Positions 9,530-18,849 of a stretch of DNA of 64,000 nucleotides are shown piece by piece; within the stretch, counting starts at the first letter, position 1, and each line of letters starts with the position of its first letter. This DNA comes from Pseudomonas sp. GGS8 (GTDB lineage Bacteria > Pseudomonadota > Gammaproteobacteria > Pseudomonadales > Pseudomonadaceae), in NCBI RefSeq assembly GCF_024168645.1, contig NZ_JALJWF010000001.1, positions 6,327,501 to 6,391,500 of the forward strand, in the 5' to 3' direction. Both the position numbers and the translations under genes were made by a program. The notes below the pieces were generated by a model. The model saw only the letters and a program-made list of their open reading frames with translations, was not told the origin of the DNA and did not search any database.

Positions 9530-9829
9530 ATGAGCCAAACCGATCGGGACTACAGCGAAAAGCGCGATTTCATCCGCATGCGAGTTGATGCCGATGTGTC
9601 GCTGATTCACGAAGGCGATGAGGTGCCAGCCGTCTGCATCGACCTTTCCAGCAGTGGTATGCAGCTGGAGGCGCCCCGTTCATTCAAGGTCGGTGACCGG
9701 CTCAGCGTGCGGATCGAATCCGATCACCCAGCGCTCAAAGGCCTCGAGGCCGACACCGAGGTGGTGTGGGTGAAAGCGCAGGACGGTGGCAGCCAGAAAC
9801 TCGGGCTTACAATCCTGAAGATGAAATAG
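9530..9829 (+). CDS. PilZ-domain protein
   Basis: This 99-residue single-domain protein has the two c-di-GMP signatures of PilZ: an Arg-rich RDFIRMRVDADV near the N-terminus (RxxxR) and CIDLSSSGMQLEA (D-x-S-x-x-G). It is therefore likely a soluble c-di-GMP receptor; its output partner is unknown. AAGGAAGG lies upstream of the ATG. It is divergent from rssB and convergent with mlaA, as in P. aeruginosa (PA2799, from memory). Confidence 0.9.
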   Translation: MSQTDRDYSEKRDFIRMRVDADVSLIHEGDEVPAVCIDLSSSGMQLEAPRSFKVGDRLSVRIESDHPALKGLEADTEVVWVKAQDGGSQKLGLTILKMK

Positions 9830-9850
9830 CCCTGATTTAACCCGCAAGCC

Positions 9851-9890
9851 AAACGAAAGAAGGCGGCCCAATGGCCGCCCTCTTCGTTTT
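9851..9890. terminator. Bidirectional terminator between pilZ gene and mlaA
   Basis: AACGAAAGA flanks a GC stem GGCGGCC/GGCCGCC with a CAAT loop, closing with TCTTCGTTTT. The arms extend to AACGAA/TTCGTT, giving U- and A-tracts on both sides. Confidence 0.85.
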
Positions 9891-9901
9891 ACCGGTCGAG
9901 A

Positions 9902-10591
9902 TTAAAAATCGTCTTCGACCTTACCGTCCTTGACTTTGAATTCGCGGTTTTGCAGGTATGCGTTGCGAATAAAGGTGTATTTGTCGCCTGTGACCAGTTT
10001 CTCGGCCGACAACAGGCTGGCGCGAGCATCGACGATGTTCAGGCCGTAAATCGAGTTACGCACGGGGATATCGTTGATGTAAGGGTACGGACCGGTATAG
10101 CTGTCGACATACTTGGAAGGCGTATCACGCAAGGTGCTTGGGCCCAAGAGCGGCAGCATCACGTACGGGCCGCTACCCACGCCCCAGTAGCCGAGGGTCT
10201 GGCCGAAGTCTTCGTCGTTGCGGTGCAGGCCCATTTTGGTGCCCACGTCGAAGAAGCCCAGCAGGCCGAAGGTGGTATTGAAGATCAAACGTGCGGTGTC
10301 GACGCCAGCCGCAGAGGGCTTGGCCTGCAACACATCGTTGGCGAGGTTGGTCACATCGCCCACGTTGCGGAACATGTTGTGGATGCCGTCTTCCAGAAAC
10401 TGCGGCGTGACGAATTGGTAGCCCTGAGCCAACGGCTTCAGTGCGTAGGTGTCGACAAAGTCGTTGAATTTGTAGATCGGGCGGTTGATGCTTTCCCAAG
10501 GGTCTTCTTCCGTGGCAGCCTGAGCTGCGAACGGAACCAGCAATACACTGGCACACATACAAAGCTGAGCGAGTTGATTGCTCCAGCGCAT
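9902..10591 (-). CDS. mlaA: MlaA/VacJ outer-membrane phospholipid-trafficking protein
   Basis: MlaA works with the Mla system to remove mislocalised phospholipids from the outer leaflet of the outer membrane. The 229-residue protein has a signal peptide ending AAQAA, then DPWESINRPIYKFND, NMFRNVGDVTNLANDVLQ, GFFDVGTKMGL, FGQTLGYWGVGSGPYVMLPLLGPS and the typical GYRDT-like segment LRDTPSKYVD. No lipobox Cys is seen at the cleavage site, unlike enterobacterial VacJ. AAGGAG precedes the start. It is not beside the mlaFEDCB genes here. Confidence 0.92.
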   Translation of the reverse strand: MRWSNQLAQLCMCASVLLVPFAAQAATEEDPWESINRPIYKFNDFVDTYALKPLAQGYQFVTPQFLEDGIHNMFRNVGDVTNLANDVLQAKPSAAGVDTARLIFNTTFGLLGFFDVGTKMGLHRNDEDFGQTLGYWGVGSGPYVMLPLLGPSTLRDTPSKYVDSYTGPYPYINDIPVRNSIYGLNIVDARASLLSAEKLVTGDKYTFIRNAYLQNREFKVKDGKVEDDF

Positions 10592-10791
10592 AGAAAAACT
10601 CCTTGGATTGTACTAACGCGGGCGCTTTGCCCAGGCGCAAAGATCGCTAGTATATGACGGAAAATCCGGTTTAGGCAGCATCGTGCACGATGGCCTACGA
10701 ACGACATCTGCTGACGGCGAGCAATTCACATCCGTGTCACTCAATTGTCACCGTCCATGAATAGCCTTATCGCTATTTCAGGGACGTTTCC

Positions 10792-11412
10792 ATGCCACAC
10801 GCCGAAGTCTTGCCCCTTGCCGCACCGAATCTGACCGCCGTGCTGTTCGGCCTCAGTGGTTGCCTGGTGGATTTCGGCGCGCGCACGCGCCAGCACGGCG
10901 CCATGTCTGCCGAGCACGCCGAGGTCACGCCCGGCGCCCTGGAGAGCCTGTCCAGCTTGCAGCGACAACGAATTCCCTGTGCCTGGCTCGATGAACTGCC
11001 CCCCGCCCTCAGCCATTCTCTGGCCGTGGCACTTCCGGCCTGGATCAAATCTTTGCAACACTCGGAAACAATCATTCCATGGCCGGCCCCGAATGCTTGC
11101 TGGCAAGCCTTGATGGCGTTGAATGTCGAGCGCCTGGACGGTTGCGTGCTGGTCAGCGGCGAACCGCGATTGCTGCAATCAGGCCTGAACGCCGGGCTGT
11201 GGACCATCGGCCTGGCGTCCTGCGGCTCGTTATGCGGGTTGGCGCCAAGCGAATGGCAAGCCTTGAGCCAGAAGGAACGAGAACACTTGCGCGGCAAGGC
11301 GACGGTGCAGTTGTTCGGCCTGGGCGTGCATTCGGTGATCGATCATCTGGGCGAGCTCGATACCTGCCTGGCCGATATCAGCCTGCGTCGGCTCAAAGGC
11401 GAAAAGCCCTGA
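10792..11412 (+). CDS. HAD-like (phosphonatase-type) protein lacking catalytic Asp residues
   Basis: The 206-residue protein has the outline of a phosphonatase-like HAD hydrolase (compare P. aeruginosa PA2803), but HAD motif I, normally DxDGTLVD, reads VLFGLSGCLVDFG: the nucleophile Asp is Gly and the acid/base Asp is Ser. Motif II is replaced by AWLDELPP, and the region VLVSGEPRLLQSGLNAGLWTIG matches the usual GD.xxDI.xGxxAGxxTIG with D changed to E or L. It is therefore probably a non-catalytic relative, perhaps a binding or regulatory protein. It is followed by a DUF4404 gene in the same direction. Confidence 0.75.
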   Translation: MPHAEVLPLAAPNLTAVLFGLSGCLVDFGARTRQHGAMSAEHAEVTPGALESLSSLQRQRIPCAWLDELPPALSHSLAVALPAWIKSLQHSETIIPWPAPNACWQALMALNVERLDGCVLVSGEPRLLQSGLNAGLWTIGLASCGSLCGLAPSEWQALSQKEREHLRGKATVQLFGLGVHSVIDHLGELDTCLADISLRRLKGEKP

Positions 11413-11521
11413 CTGAGATCATGCAGGTTGCGCGCGAGTGGATTAATCTAAAGGTCAGCCATAGACCTTTGGCACGACGCTGCGGTCTATGCCAGTGCCT
11501 ATCGAGAAAAGGAAGAACGCC

Positions 11522-11785
11522 ATGCCTGCCCGCGAACTGCAAGAACAGCTCAACAAACTGCGCGAGCAATTGGAACAGAATCCACCACTGACCGAAGCCG
11601 AGCGCGAAGACCTGCACGCGCTGATGCAACAGATCCAACTGGAACTTGAGCTGGAAACCAAAACCCAGGACACCAACCTTGCCGACAGTGTGAACCTGGC
11701 CGTCGATCGCTTCGAACTCGAACACCCCACGTTGGCCGGCACCTTGCGCAACATTGTGCAAGCCTTGGGCAATATGGGGATCTGA
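11522..11785 (+). CDS. DUF4404 family protein
   Basis: This 87-residue, mostly helical acidic protein begins MPARELQEQLNKLREQL and contains repeated amphipathic helices (ELELETKTQ) ending in the conserved tail HPTLAGTLRNIVQALGNMGI. The match is to the small DUF4404 family, whose function is unknown. The start at 11522 is chosen because AAGGAAGAACGCC precedes it. The same position between the HAD-like gene and queF occurs in P. aeruginosa as I recall. Confidence 0.85.
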   Translation: MPARELQEQLNKLREQLEQNPPLTEAEREDLHALMQQIQLELELETKTQDTNLADSVNLAVDRFELEHPTLAGTLRNIVQALGNMGI

Positions 11786-11798
11786 ACCCGCCAGATGC

Positions 11799-11831
11799 AA
11801 AAAAGCCCCGCTATCGATAGTGGGGCTTTTT
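11799..11831. terminator. Bidirectional terminator between DUF4404 gene and queF
   Basis: AAAAAAGCCCCGCTAT / ATAGTGGGGCTTTTT forms a strong stem with A- and T-tracts at the two ends, between convergent genes. Confidence 0.92.
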
Positions 11832-11870
11832 CATATCCGGGATTTGCAAATGCAATCCCACACTGGCTCT

Positions 11871-12701
11871 TTATTGTCGGACCAAGCGATGGTTCGGCAG
11901 TTGCACCTCTTCGGTGCTGCGATACGGGTTGATGTCCAATCCACCACGACGCACATACCGCGCGTACACCGTCAATTTCTCCGGTTTCAGCAACCGCTGC
12001 AAGTCTAGGAAAATCCGCTCCACGCACTGCTCATGGAAGTCCGAGTGCTGGCGGAAGCTCACGATGTATTCCAGCAAACTTGCGTGATCCAGCGCCGCGC
12101 CACGATACTCCACCGCCACACTGCCCCAATCCGGCTGACTGGTGACCGGGCAGTTGGATTTGAGCAAATGGCTGTGCAAACACTCGTCAACAATGCGCGA
12201 TTCATCGCACCGCAGCAGTTCCGGGCGTGGATGCTCATAGTTGCTGACGCTGATATCCAGCTCATCAATGCACACACCCGGCAACGCCACGACACCTTCT
12301 GCCTCGACATCCTTCAGGCTGCGAACCCGCACGCCCACCGGTTTGCCGGCAGCGGCCGAGAGGTCTTTCACCAGCGTCGCTTCAAGGCTGGCGGTGTCGG
12401 CAAATGGCGTCTGGTTCAGCGAGTTGAGGTACAGCTTGAACGACTTCGACTCGATGATATTTGGCGAGTCCGCCGGAATGCTGAATTCGCCGATCGCCAC
12501 CACGGGCTTGCCGGACGGCAATAGCCACGACAGCTCGAAGCAGTTCCAGAAGTCCACGCCCTTGTACGGCAGGGTTTGCGCGGTCAGGCCCAGCTCGGCC
12601 CATTTCACGGTGCGCGGGATCGGGAACAGCAAGGACGGCGTATAGGTGGCGATGTATTCGCTGGATTTGCCCAGCGGCGAATGTTCGGCTGCGGGATGCA
12701 T
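11871..12701 (-). CDS. queF: NADPH-dependent 7-cyano-7-deazaguanine reductase
   Basis: QueF reduces preQ0 to preQ1 in queuosine biosynthesis. This 276-residue protein is the long two-domain form of gamma-proteobacteria. It shows the signature [13 protein letters not shown] near residue 83, the catalytic Cys in [15 protein letters not shown] (second half) and [10 protein letters not shown]. It is monocistronic, convergent with the DUF4404 gene. Confidence 0.96.
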   Translation of the reverse strand: MHPAAEHSPLGKSSEYIATYTPSLLFPIPRTVKWAELGLTAQTLPYKGVDFWNCFELSWLLPSGKPVVAIGEFSIPADSPNIIESKSFKLYLNSLNQTPFADTASLEATLVKDLSAAAGKPVGVRVRSLKDVEAEGVVALPGVCIDELDISVSNYEHPRPELLRCDESRIVDECLHSHLLKSNCPVTSQPDWGSVAVEYRGAALDHASLLEYIVSFRQHSDFHEQCVERIFLDLQRLLKPEKLTVYARYVRRGGLDINPYRSTEEVQLPNHRLVRQ

Positions 12702-12762
12702 GGCGGAAACCTGACTGAAGAATCAGCGGATTCTACCAGCCTTTGCTCCCGCCTTTGAGTGC

Positions 12763-13284
12763 TTACTGACTGACTGTCAGTTTGCCGACCATGCCAGCCT
12801 GATAATGGCCAGGGATGTTGCAGGCAAACTCCAGGTTAGTCGCCTTGGTGAAGGTCCAGGTCAGCTCGGCGGTTTTACCCGGTTCCACCAACACACTATT
12901 GGGGTCGTCATGCTTCATGCCGTGATCCATGCCGGCCATGGAGCCGTGGTCCATGGCCTTCATGCCTGTAGGCATCAGCATGCCGCTTTGCTGCATCTGG
13001 AGCATTTCCTGCTGATGCCTGGCATGCATCTGTGCATCGCCGAGGTTGAATTCATGCAGCAACTGGCCTTTATTCACCAGTACGAGACGCACGGTTTCAC
13101 CGGCCTTGATATCGATGGTCTTGGGGGTGAAAGACATGTCGCCCATTACCACCTCAACACTGCGGGTAGCCTGGGCGGCCGAGGCCGGCTGACCGAAATC
13201 GTAGGTCTGCGCCGGTGAGGCTTCCAACCCCAGGCTCAGGCTCAGCAAACAAGCGGCCAGTACCAGACGCTTTTGCAAAAACAT
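12763..13284 (-). CDS. Periplasmic cupredoxin-domain copper-binding protein
   Basis: After a signal peptide (cleavage near LEAS/PAQT) the 173-residue protein has a cupredoxin fold with a type-1-like copper site: His in LLHEFNLG and the C-terminal cluster FACNIPGHYQAGM (Cys, His, Met). A Met/His-rich insert with HxxM, DHGSMAGMDHGMKHDD between strands probably binds additional copper. It is the equivalent of P. aeruginosa PA2807. It is divergent from copR/copS across a 154-base region containing a CopR box, so copper induction is likely. Confidence 0.88.
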   Translation of the reverse strand: MFLQKRLVLAACLLSLSLGLEASPAQTYDFGQPASAAQATRSVEVVMGDMSFTPKTIDIKAGETVRLVLVNKGQLLHEFNLGDAQMHARHQQEMLQMQQSGMLMPTGMKAMDHGSMAGMDHGMKHDDPNSVLVEPGKTAELTWTFTKATNLEFACNIPGHYQAGMVGKLTVSQ

Positions 13285-13361
13285 AGTCGCACTCCAACAA
13301 GATGAGGTTCAGCTTGTGGGAAACTCTACCCCAGCGGCTCTGCCAGATTCCTGACAGGCAG

Positions 13362-13377
13362 ATTACAACTTTGTCAG
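13362..13377. promoter_or_regulatory. CopR-binding box (cop box)
   Basis: On the minus strand this reads CTGACAAAGTTGTAAT, matching the pseudomonad CopR motif CTGACA-N5-GTAAT as I remember it. It lies between the cupredoxin gene and copR, about 80 bases from the cupredoxin start, and could serve both. A second CTGACA-like half (CCTGACAGG, 13350-13358, plus strand) lies beside it. Confidence 0.65.
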
Positions 13378-13438
13378 GTTGGCCTGCATTCCCGCCACCC
13401 ACGGTATAACGCACCTGTTCCAACTGCCCGAGTCGCCC

Positions 13439-14119
13439 ATGAAACTGCTGATCGTCGAAGACCAACCGAAAACCGGCCACTACCTGCGCCAAGGCCTGAC
13501 CGAGGCCGGCTTCAACACCGAACTGGTGGCGGACGGCAGCACTGGCCAGCAACTGGCCTTGAGCGGCGATTACGCCTTGTTGATTCTCGACGTGATGCTG
13601 CCCGGCCGCGATGGCTGGCAGATTCTACAAGCGGTGCGCAGCGCAGGTCTGGACACGCCGGTACTGTTTCTGACCGCCCGAGACGCAGTGGAGGACCGAG
13701 TCCACGGCCTGGAACTGGGCGCCGACGACTACCTGGTCAAACCGTTCGCCTTCTCCGAGCTGCTGGCCCGGGTTCGCAGCCTGTTGCGTCGTGGCAACGC
13801 CACGCCTCAGGAAACCAGCCTGCAACTGGCCGACTTGCGCCTGGACCTGATCCGCCGCCGGGTCGAACGCAACGGTCAGCGCATCGACCTGACCGCCAAG
13901 GAATTCGCCCTGCTGGAAATGCTCCTGCGGCGCCAGGGTGAAGTTCTGCCCAAATCGCTGATCGCGTCCCAGGTGTGGGACATGAATTTCGACAGCGACA
14001 CCAACGTCATCGAAGTGGCGATCCGCCGTTTGCGCCTGAAGATCGACGACGATTTCCCGAACAAGTTGATCCACACTGTGCGCGGCATGGGTTACGTCCT
14101 TGAAGAGCGCCCCGCCTGA
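13439..14119 (+). CDS. copR: Copper-responsive OmpR-family response regulator
   Basis: The 226-residue protein has a receiver ([13 protein letters not shown], phospho-acceptor D51 in [11 protein letters not shown] in [16 protein letters not shown]) and a winged-helix DNA-binding domain ([34 protein letters not shown]). It belongs to the CopR/CusR/IrlR group of heavy-metal regulators. The start at 13439 is the family N-terminus. Its stop overlaps the copS start by one base (TGATG). The adjoining box suggests autoregulation and control of the divergent cupredoxin. Confidence 0.94.
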   Translation: MKLLIVEDQPKTGHYLRQGLTEAGFNTELVADGSTGQQLALSGDYALLILDVMLPGRDGWQILQAVRSAGLDTPVLFLTARDAVEDRVHGLELGADDYLVKPFAFSELLARVRSLLRRGNATPQETSLQLADLRLDLIRRRVERNGQRIDLTAKEFALLEMLLRRQGEVLPKSLIASQVWDMNFDSDTNVIEVAIRRLRLKIDDDFPNKLIHTVRGMGYVLEERPA

Positions 14120-15468
14120 TGCGCCGACTTTCATTAAGCAGCCGTCTGGCACTGCTGTTTGCCGCCTGCACTGCGGTGGTTTCCTTGTTCGCCGGGGTGC
14201 TGTTCAGCCGCGCCAGTGAAGCGCACTTTATCGAGCTGGACCAGCAGTTGCTGGACGGCAAACTGATTGGCTTACGCCGGGCGCTGGATGACATTCAGTC
14301 CAGCGAAACCGAAGCCAGACTGGCCGATGAATTGAGCCGACAGGCCGATCTTTCACTGCGCATCATTGGCAGTGACGGCCAACGGTTGTACGACAGCTTG
14401 CCCCGCCTACCCAAAGATTTGCCGCGCAAGCCTGGCCTGTCGACGGTGAGCGATGACGGCACCGACTACCGTGTCCTGAATGCACCACTGTTCCTCGACA
14501 AACCCGACTCACCGCAACTGACTTTGCTGCTGGACATCACCCATCACCAGCACTTTCTGCAGCGCATGCAACACCTGATCTGGCTGACGGTCGGCCTCTC
14601 GGCCCTGGCCACCGCCCTGCTCGGTGCGTGGGCCGCGCGCAGTGGTTTGCGTCCGTTGCGGCGCATGAGTGCGGTCGCCAGCGGTGTGTCGGCACAATCG
14701 CTCAACGCCCGCCTGCCGGAAGCCGACATGCCGCCGGAACTCGCGGAAATGGCCCACAGTTTCAACGCCATGCTCGGACGCCTGGATGATTCTTTTCAGC
14801 GCCTATCGGCCTTCTCTGCCGACATCGCCCATGAACTGCGCACGCCGCTGTCGAACTTGCTGACCCACACCCAAGTCACCCTCACCCGCCCTCGTCCCCT
14901 TGAGGATTACCGCGAGGCGCTGCACAGCAACCTCGAAGAACTGCAATGGATGGCGCAACTGGTCAACGACATGTTGTACCTGGCCAAGGCTGACCACGGC
15001 TTGCTGATGCCCAAGCGCGAACCGCTGGACCTGGCGGAAGAAGCAGACGTGCTGCTGGAATTTTTTGCGCCGCTGGCCGAAGACGCCCGGGTGAAGTTGA
15101 GTCGTGACGGCCGCGCGAACATGCAGGGCGATCGCAGCATGTTGCGCCGGGCACTGTCCAACCTGCTGGACAATGCGTTGAGGTTTACCCCGGCCGGTGG
15201 TGAGGTGCGGGTAAAAATTGTCGAGCAACCGACAGGCTTGAGCCTGACCGTTGAAAACAGTGGGGACGGGATTTCTGAAGACTTGTTGCCGCGTTTGTTT
15301 GACCGTTTCTACCGGGCAGACCCCGCGCGCCGTGAAGGCAGCAGTGAGCATGCGGGATTGGGATTGACGATCACCCAGTCGATCATCCGCGCCCATGGCG
15401 GGCAGATTCGTTGCGAATCGGCTCAGGGGTGGACGCGGTTCGTAATTGAGTTGCCAAGAAAGGACTGA
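14119..15468 (+). CDS. copS: Copper sensor histidine kinase
   Basis: CopS senses periplasmic copper and controls CopR phosphorylation. The 449-residue protein has an N-terminal membrane helix (about 7-30), a periplasmic loop, a second helix (about 153-175), HAMP, an H-box ADIAHELRTPLSNLL (H238), N-box SNLLDNALRFTP, G1 ENSGDGIS, F-box RFYRADPARR and G2 AGLGLTI. It matches the heavy-metal (CusS-type) subfamily. It is translationally coupled to copR. Confidence 0.94.
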   Translation: MRRLSLSSRLALLFAACTAVVSLFAGVLFSRASEAHFIELDQQLLDGKLIGLRRALDDIQSSETEARLADELSRQADLSLRIIGSDGQRLYDSLPRLPKDLPRKPGLSTVSDDGTDYRVLNAPLFLDKPDSPQLTLLLDITHHQHFLQRMQHLIWLTVGLSALATALLGAWAARSGLRPLRRMSAVASGVSAQSLNARLPEADMPPELAEMAHSFNAMLGRLDDSFQRLSAFSADIAHELRTPLSNLLTHTQVTLTRPRPLEDYREALHSNLEELQWMAQLVNDMLYLAKADHGLLMPKREPLDLAEEADVLLEFFAPLAEDARVKLSRDGRANMQGDRSMLRRALSNLLDNALRFTPAGGEVRVKIVEQPTGLSLTVENSGDGISEDLLPRLFDRFYRADPARREGSSEHAGLGLTITQSIIRAHGGQIRCESAQGWTRFVIELPRKD

Positions 15469-15503
15469 GGCCAGCAGGACTGGCCCCTTCGCGGTCTGAC
15501 GGA

Positions 15504-16748
15504 CTACGAATACCGCAATGCAGTAGCCGGCTCGACTTTCGCCGCCCGCCACGCCGGATACACCGTCGCCAGAAAGCTCATGATGAAACCGGCAGAACAG
15601 ATCAACAGCACATCCCCACCCTGCAATTCAGAAGGCAAGTTGCTGACGAAGTACACATCGGAACTGAAGATGTGTTGCCCGCTGACCCGCTCCATCCAGC
15701 CCACCAGCTCACTGACGTTCAACGCCGCGATTACGCCGAGCACGCCACCGATCAAGGTGCCGACAACCCCGATCACCGTGCCCTGCACCATGAAGATCGC
15801 CATGATCTGCCGCGGTGTGGCGCCGATGGTGCGCAGGATCGCGATGTCCGCGCCCTTGTCGTTCACCACCATGATCAGCGTGGCGATGATGTTGAACGCC
15901 GCTACTGCAACGATCATCAGCAACAGCAGGCCGATCATGGTTTTTTCCATTTTCATCGCACTGAACAGACTGCCCTGGGTGTGGGTCCAGTCATCAGCTT
16001 TGTAGGCGGCGCCCAGACCGGTCGCGATGTCGCTCGATACTTGCGGCGCGGCATACAGATCCTTCACCGCCAGGCGCACGCTCTGCACCTGATTCGGTTG
16101 CCAGTGCTGCATTTGCGCGGCATCGGCCATGTGGATCAACGCCATCGAACCGTCCAGTTCGGCACCGACCTTGAACACGCCCACCACGTTCAACCGCTGC
16201 ATGCGCGGGGTAATGCCGCCCGGTGCAGTACTGACTTCCGGCACGATCAGGGTGATCTTGTCGCCGACATTCAAGCGAAAGCGCCGCGCGGTGATCTCGC
16301 CGACCACCACGCCGAACTCGCCCGGTTTCAAGGCGTCCAGACGCCCTTGAACAATGTGCTTGGCAACGATCGAGACCTTGCTTTCCAGCGCCGGATCAAC
16401 CCCGCTGATCTGGATCGGCTGCATCGCGCCCTTGTAGGACAGCATGCCTTCCATCTCGGTGAACGGCACGGCGGCGGTGACTTCAGGATTCTTCATCGCC
16501 GCGGCGGCTACCGGCTGCCAATCGTCGATAGGGTTCACGCCGACGATGGTCGCGTGGGGCACCATGCCGAGGATGCGCGAGCTCATTTCGCGCTGGAAGC
16601 CGTTCATCACCGACAGCACCACGATCATCGCCAACACGCCCAGGGCGAGGCCGATCATCGAGGTCATCGAGATGAAGGAAACAAAGCGATTGCGGCGCTT
16701 GGCGCGGGTATAGCGCGAGCCGATAAAGATCGATAACGGTCTGAACAT
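15504..16748 (-). CDS. lolE: LolE-type lipoprotein-releasing ABC permease
   Basis: This is a permease subunit of the LolCDE complex that extracts outer-membrane lipoproteins from the inner membrane to LolA. The 414-residue protein has one N-terminal helix ([20 protein letters not shown]), a large periplasmic domain and three C-terminal helices (FtsX/MacB permease fold, DIAILRTIGATPRQI). Its first 60 residues are almost the same as the lolC product. The start MFRPLSIFIG parallels lolC; neither has a clear Shine-Dalgarno. It is the last gene of lolC-lolD-lolE, and a terminator-like hairpin precedes it. Confidence 0.9.
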   Translation of the reverse strand: MFRPLSIFIGSRYTRAKRRNRFVSFISMTSMIGLALGVLAMIVVLSVMNGFQREMSSRILGMVPHATIVGVNPIDDWQPVAAAAMKNPEVTAAVPFTEMEGMLSYKGAMQPIQISGVDPALESKVSIVAKHIVQGRLDALKPGEFGVVVGEITARRFRLNVGDKITLIVPEVSTAPGGITPRMQRLNVVGVFKVGAELDGSMALIHMADAAQMQHWQPNQVQSVRLAVKDLYAAPQVSSDIATGLGAAYKADDWTHTQGSLFSAMKMEKTMIGLLLLMIVAVAAFNIIATLIMVVNDKGADIAILRTIGATPRQIMAIFMVQGTVIGVVGTLIGGVLGVIAALNVSELVGWMERVSGQHIFSSDVYFVSNLPSELQGGDVLLICSAGFIMSFLATVYPAWRAAKVEPATALRYS

Positions 16749-16763
16749 TCGCTGGGGCACCGT

Positions 16764-16804
16764 ATAAAAATAAAAGACCCGGCGCACTGTTCAGTGCACC
16801 GGGT
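16764..16804 (-). terminator. Terminator-like hairpin between lolD and lolE
   Basis: Reading on the minus strand, ACCCGGTGCACTG and CAGTGCGCCGGGT form a strong stem with a two-base loop, followed by CTTTTATTTTTAT. It lies after the lolD stop and just before the lolE start, so it would partially end the operon transcript there. Confidence 0.75.
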
Positions 16805-16813
16805 TTCAGCCAA

Positions 16814-17512
16814 TCAGATGGGGCTCAGGTAACCTTCCTGCAAATGCAGGACGCGATCCATCTGGCGAGCCAGGTTCATGTCGTGGGTCACCACCAGGAA
16901 CGCCGTGCGCATCGAGGTGCTGAGTTCCAGCATCAAGTCCTGAATGCCCTGGGCGGTGTGAGAGTCGAGGTTGCCGGTCGGCTCGTCGAGCATTACCAGG
17001 CCAGGCTTGTTCACCAGGGCGCGGGCAATGGCTACACGCTGGCGCTCGCCACCGGACAATTCCGCCGGTTTGTGCTCCAGGCGATGGCCCAGCCCTACCC
17101 GCTCCAGCAACGCCGTCGCACGCTGACGCGCTTCCGGGATCGCGGTTTTGCCGATCAGCAGCGGCATGCAGACGTTTTCCAGCGCGGTGAACTCAGGCAG
17201 CAAGTGGTGGAACTGGTAAACGAAACCCAGCGAGCGGTTGCGCAACAGGCCACGGGCCTTTTCGTTCAATGCCGAGAGCTCTTCACCGGCCAGCCAGACG
17301 CTGCCCTTGGTCGGCGTATCGAGGCCGCCCAACAGGTTGAGCAAGGTACTTTTGCCCGAACCCGACGTACCGACGATCGCCACCCGCTCACCCGGATGCA
17401 ACTCCAGTTGCAGACCGGCCAGAACCTCTACCGATTCCGGGCCTTCCACGTAGGATTTGCCCAGGTTGCGGCAGCTCAAGATTGCTTTATCACTCATGCC
17501 CGACTCACTCAT
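16814..17512 (-). CDS. lolD: LolD lipoprotein-releasing system ATP-binding protein
   Basis: The 232-residue ABC ATPase powers LolCDE. It has Walker [10 protein letters not shown], the Q-loop region [18 protein letters not shown] (the LolD/MacB-type motif), signature [15 protein letters not shown], Walker [13 protein letters not shown] and the switch His in VVTHD. The start MSESGMSDK (17512) is chosen because GGAGG lies 9 bases upstream; it overlaps the lolC stop by 8 bases. Confidence 0.93.
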   Translation of the reverse strand: MSESGMSDKAILSCRNLGKSYVEGPESVEVLAGLQLELHPGERVAIVGTSGSGKSTLLNLLGGLDTPTKGSVWLAGEELSALNEKARGLLRNRSLGFVYQFHHLLPEFTALENVCMPLLIGKTAIPEARQRATALLERVGLGHRLEHKPAELSGGERQRVAIARALVNKPGLVMLDEPTGNLDSHTAQGIQDLMLELSTSMRTAFLVVTHDMNLARQMDRVLHLQEGYLSPI

Positions 17513-18755
17513 AACGTAGCGCCTCCGCAGGCTGGGTGCGCGCGGCACGCCAGGCTGGATACAGGGTGGCGAGGAAACTCAGGACCAACGCGGCGGCGCA
17601 GACCATCAACACGTCCTGGCTCTGCACTTGCGACGGCAGGTAATCGATGAAATACACGTCGGCGTTCAGGAATTTGTGGCCGATCAGCCCTTCGAGGGCC
17701 GAGATCGCGGCGCTGACGTTCAGCGCGGCGAAGATCCCGACCACGGCGCCGATCAGCGTACCGAAAACACCAATGACCGTGCCCTGGACCATGAAAATCG
17801 CCATGATCGAACCCGGCGTAGCGCCCAGGGTGCGCAAGATCGCGATGTCGCCCTTCTTGTCGTTCACCACCATCACCAGCGTGGAAATGATGTTGAACGC
17901 AGCAACGGCGACGATCAGCAGCAACAGCAGGCCGATCATGGCTTTTTCCATACGGATCGCCTGATACAGGTTGCCGTGGGTGCGGGTCCAGTCGCGGGCG
18001 TAATACTTGTCTTCGCCAAGCTGCTGGGCGATGGTCCACGCGGTGCGCGGCGCCTGGAACAGGTCGTCGAACTTCAGTCGCAGGCCCTGGACCTGATCCG
18101 GCTGCCAGCGATGCAGCTTCGCCAGATCCTGCAGATTGGTCAGGCCCAGATAGCCGTCGAGCTCACCGGCGCCGACATGGAAGATGCCGACCACGGTAAA
18201 GCGCTTCATGCGCGGGAACATCCCGGCCGGGGTCACGGTGACTTCCGGCGCGACAAACGTCAGCTTGTCGCCAACCGCCGCGCCGAGCTTGGCCGCGGCC
18301 TTGTCGCCGATGACGATGCCGAAACTGCCCGGCGCCAGGTCGTCGAGTTTGCCCTGCTGCATGAAGTTATCAATGATCGACACCTGCCGTTCCTGCACAG
18401 GGTCGATGGCATTGAGCAGCACTTTGGAGACCTTGCCGTTATTGGTCAGCAGGCCCTGCATCTGAACGAAGGGCGCAACCGCCGTCACCTGCGGGTTCTG
18501 CTTGACCTTGGCGGCCAGGCTTTGCCAGTCGCTGATCGGCTCGCCAGACTCGATGGTCGCGTGGGGCACCATGCCCAGCACGCGGGTGCGCATCTCATGA
18601 TCGAAGCCGTTCATGACCGATAGCACGACGATCATCACGACTACGCCGAGGGCGAGTCCAATCATCGAGGTCAGGGAAATGAACGACACAAAATGATTGC
18701 GACGCTTTGCACGGGTATAACGCGTGCCGATAAATACGAAGAGAGGTCTGAACAT
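17505..18755 (-). CDS. lolC: LolC-type lipoprotein-releasing ABC permease
   Basis: This is the first gene of the lolCDE operon, 416 residues. The N-terminal [22 protein letters not shown] segment and first helix, a long periplasmic domain and three C-terminal helices ([16 protein letters not shown]) mark the LolC/LolE family. LolC normally recruits LolA. It is clearly paralogous to lolE (identical motifs throughout). Assignment of C versus E rests on operon order. Confidence 0.9.
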   Translation of the reverse strand: MFRPLFVFIGTRYTRAKRRNHFVSFISLTSMIGLALGVVVMIVVLSVMNGFDHEMRTRVLGMVPHATIESGEPISDWQSLAAKVKQNPQVTAVAPFVQMQGLLTNNGKVSKVLLNAIDPVQERQVSIIDNFMQQGKLDDLAPGSFGIVIGDKAAAKLGAAVGDKLTFVAPEVTVTPAGMFPRMKRFTVVGIFHVGAGELDGYLGLTNLQDLAKLHRWQPDQVQGLRLKFDDLFQAPRTAWTIAQQLGEDKYYARDWTRTHGNLYQAIRMEKAMIGLLLLLIVAVAAFNIISTLVMVVNDKKGDIAILRTLGATPGSIMAIFMVQGTVIGVFGTLIGAVVGIFAALNVSAAISALEGLIGHKFLNADVYFIDYLPSQVQSQDVLMVCAAALVLSFLATLYPAWRAARTQPAEALRYE

Positions 18756-18849
18756 GTCGGGGCTTGTTCGGAGGGAAAAGGAACGTCCTTGTGGCGGGGG
18801 TCGATAACCAGCTTTACACTCAGACCACCGCCGCTACCATGGGTTCGCC

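Noticed and set aside
15672..18623. Long plus-strand frames over lolE and lolC
   Set aside because: Antisense shadows of membrane-protein genes, with His/Asp/Arg-rich translations unlike real proteins.
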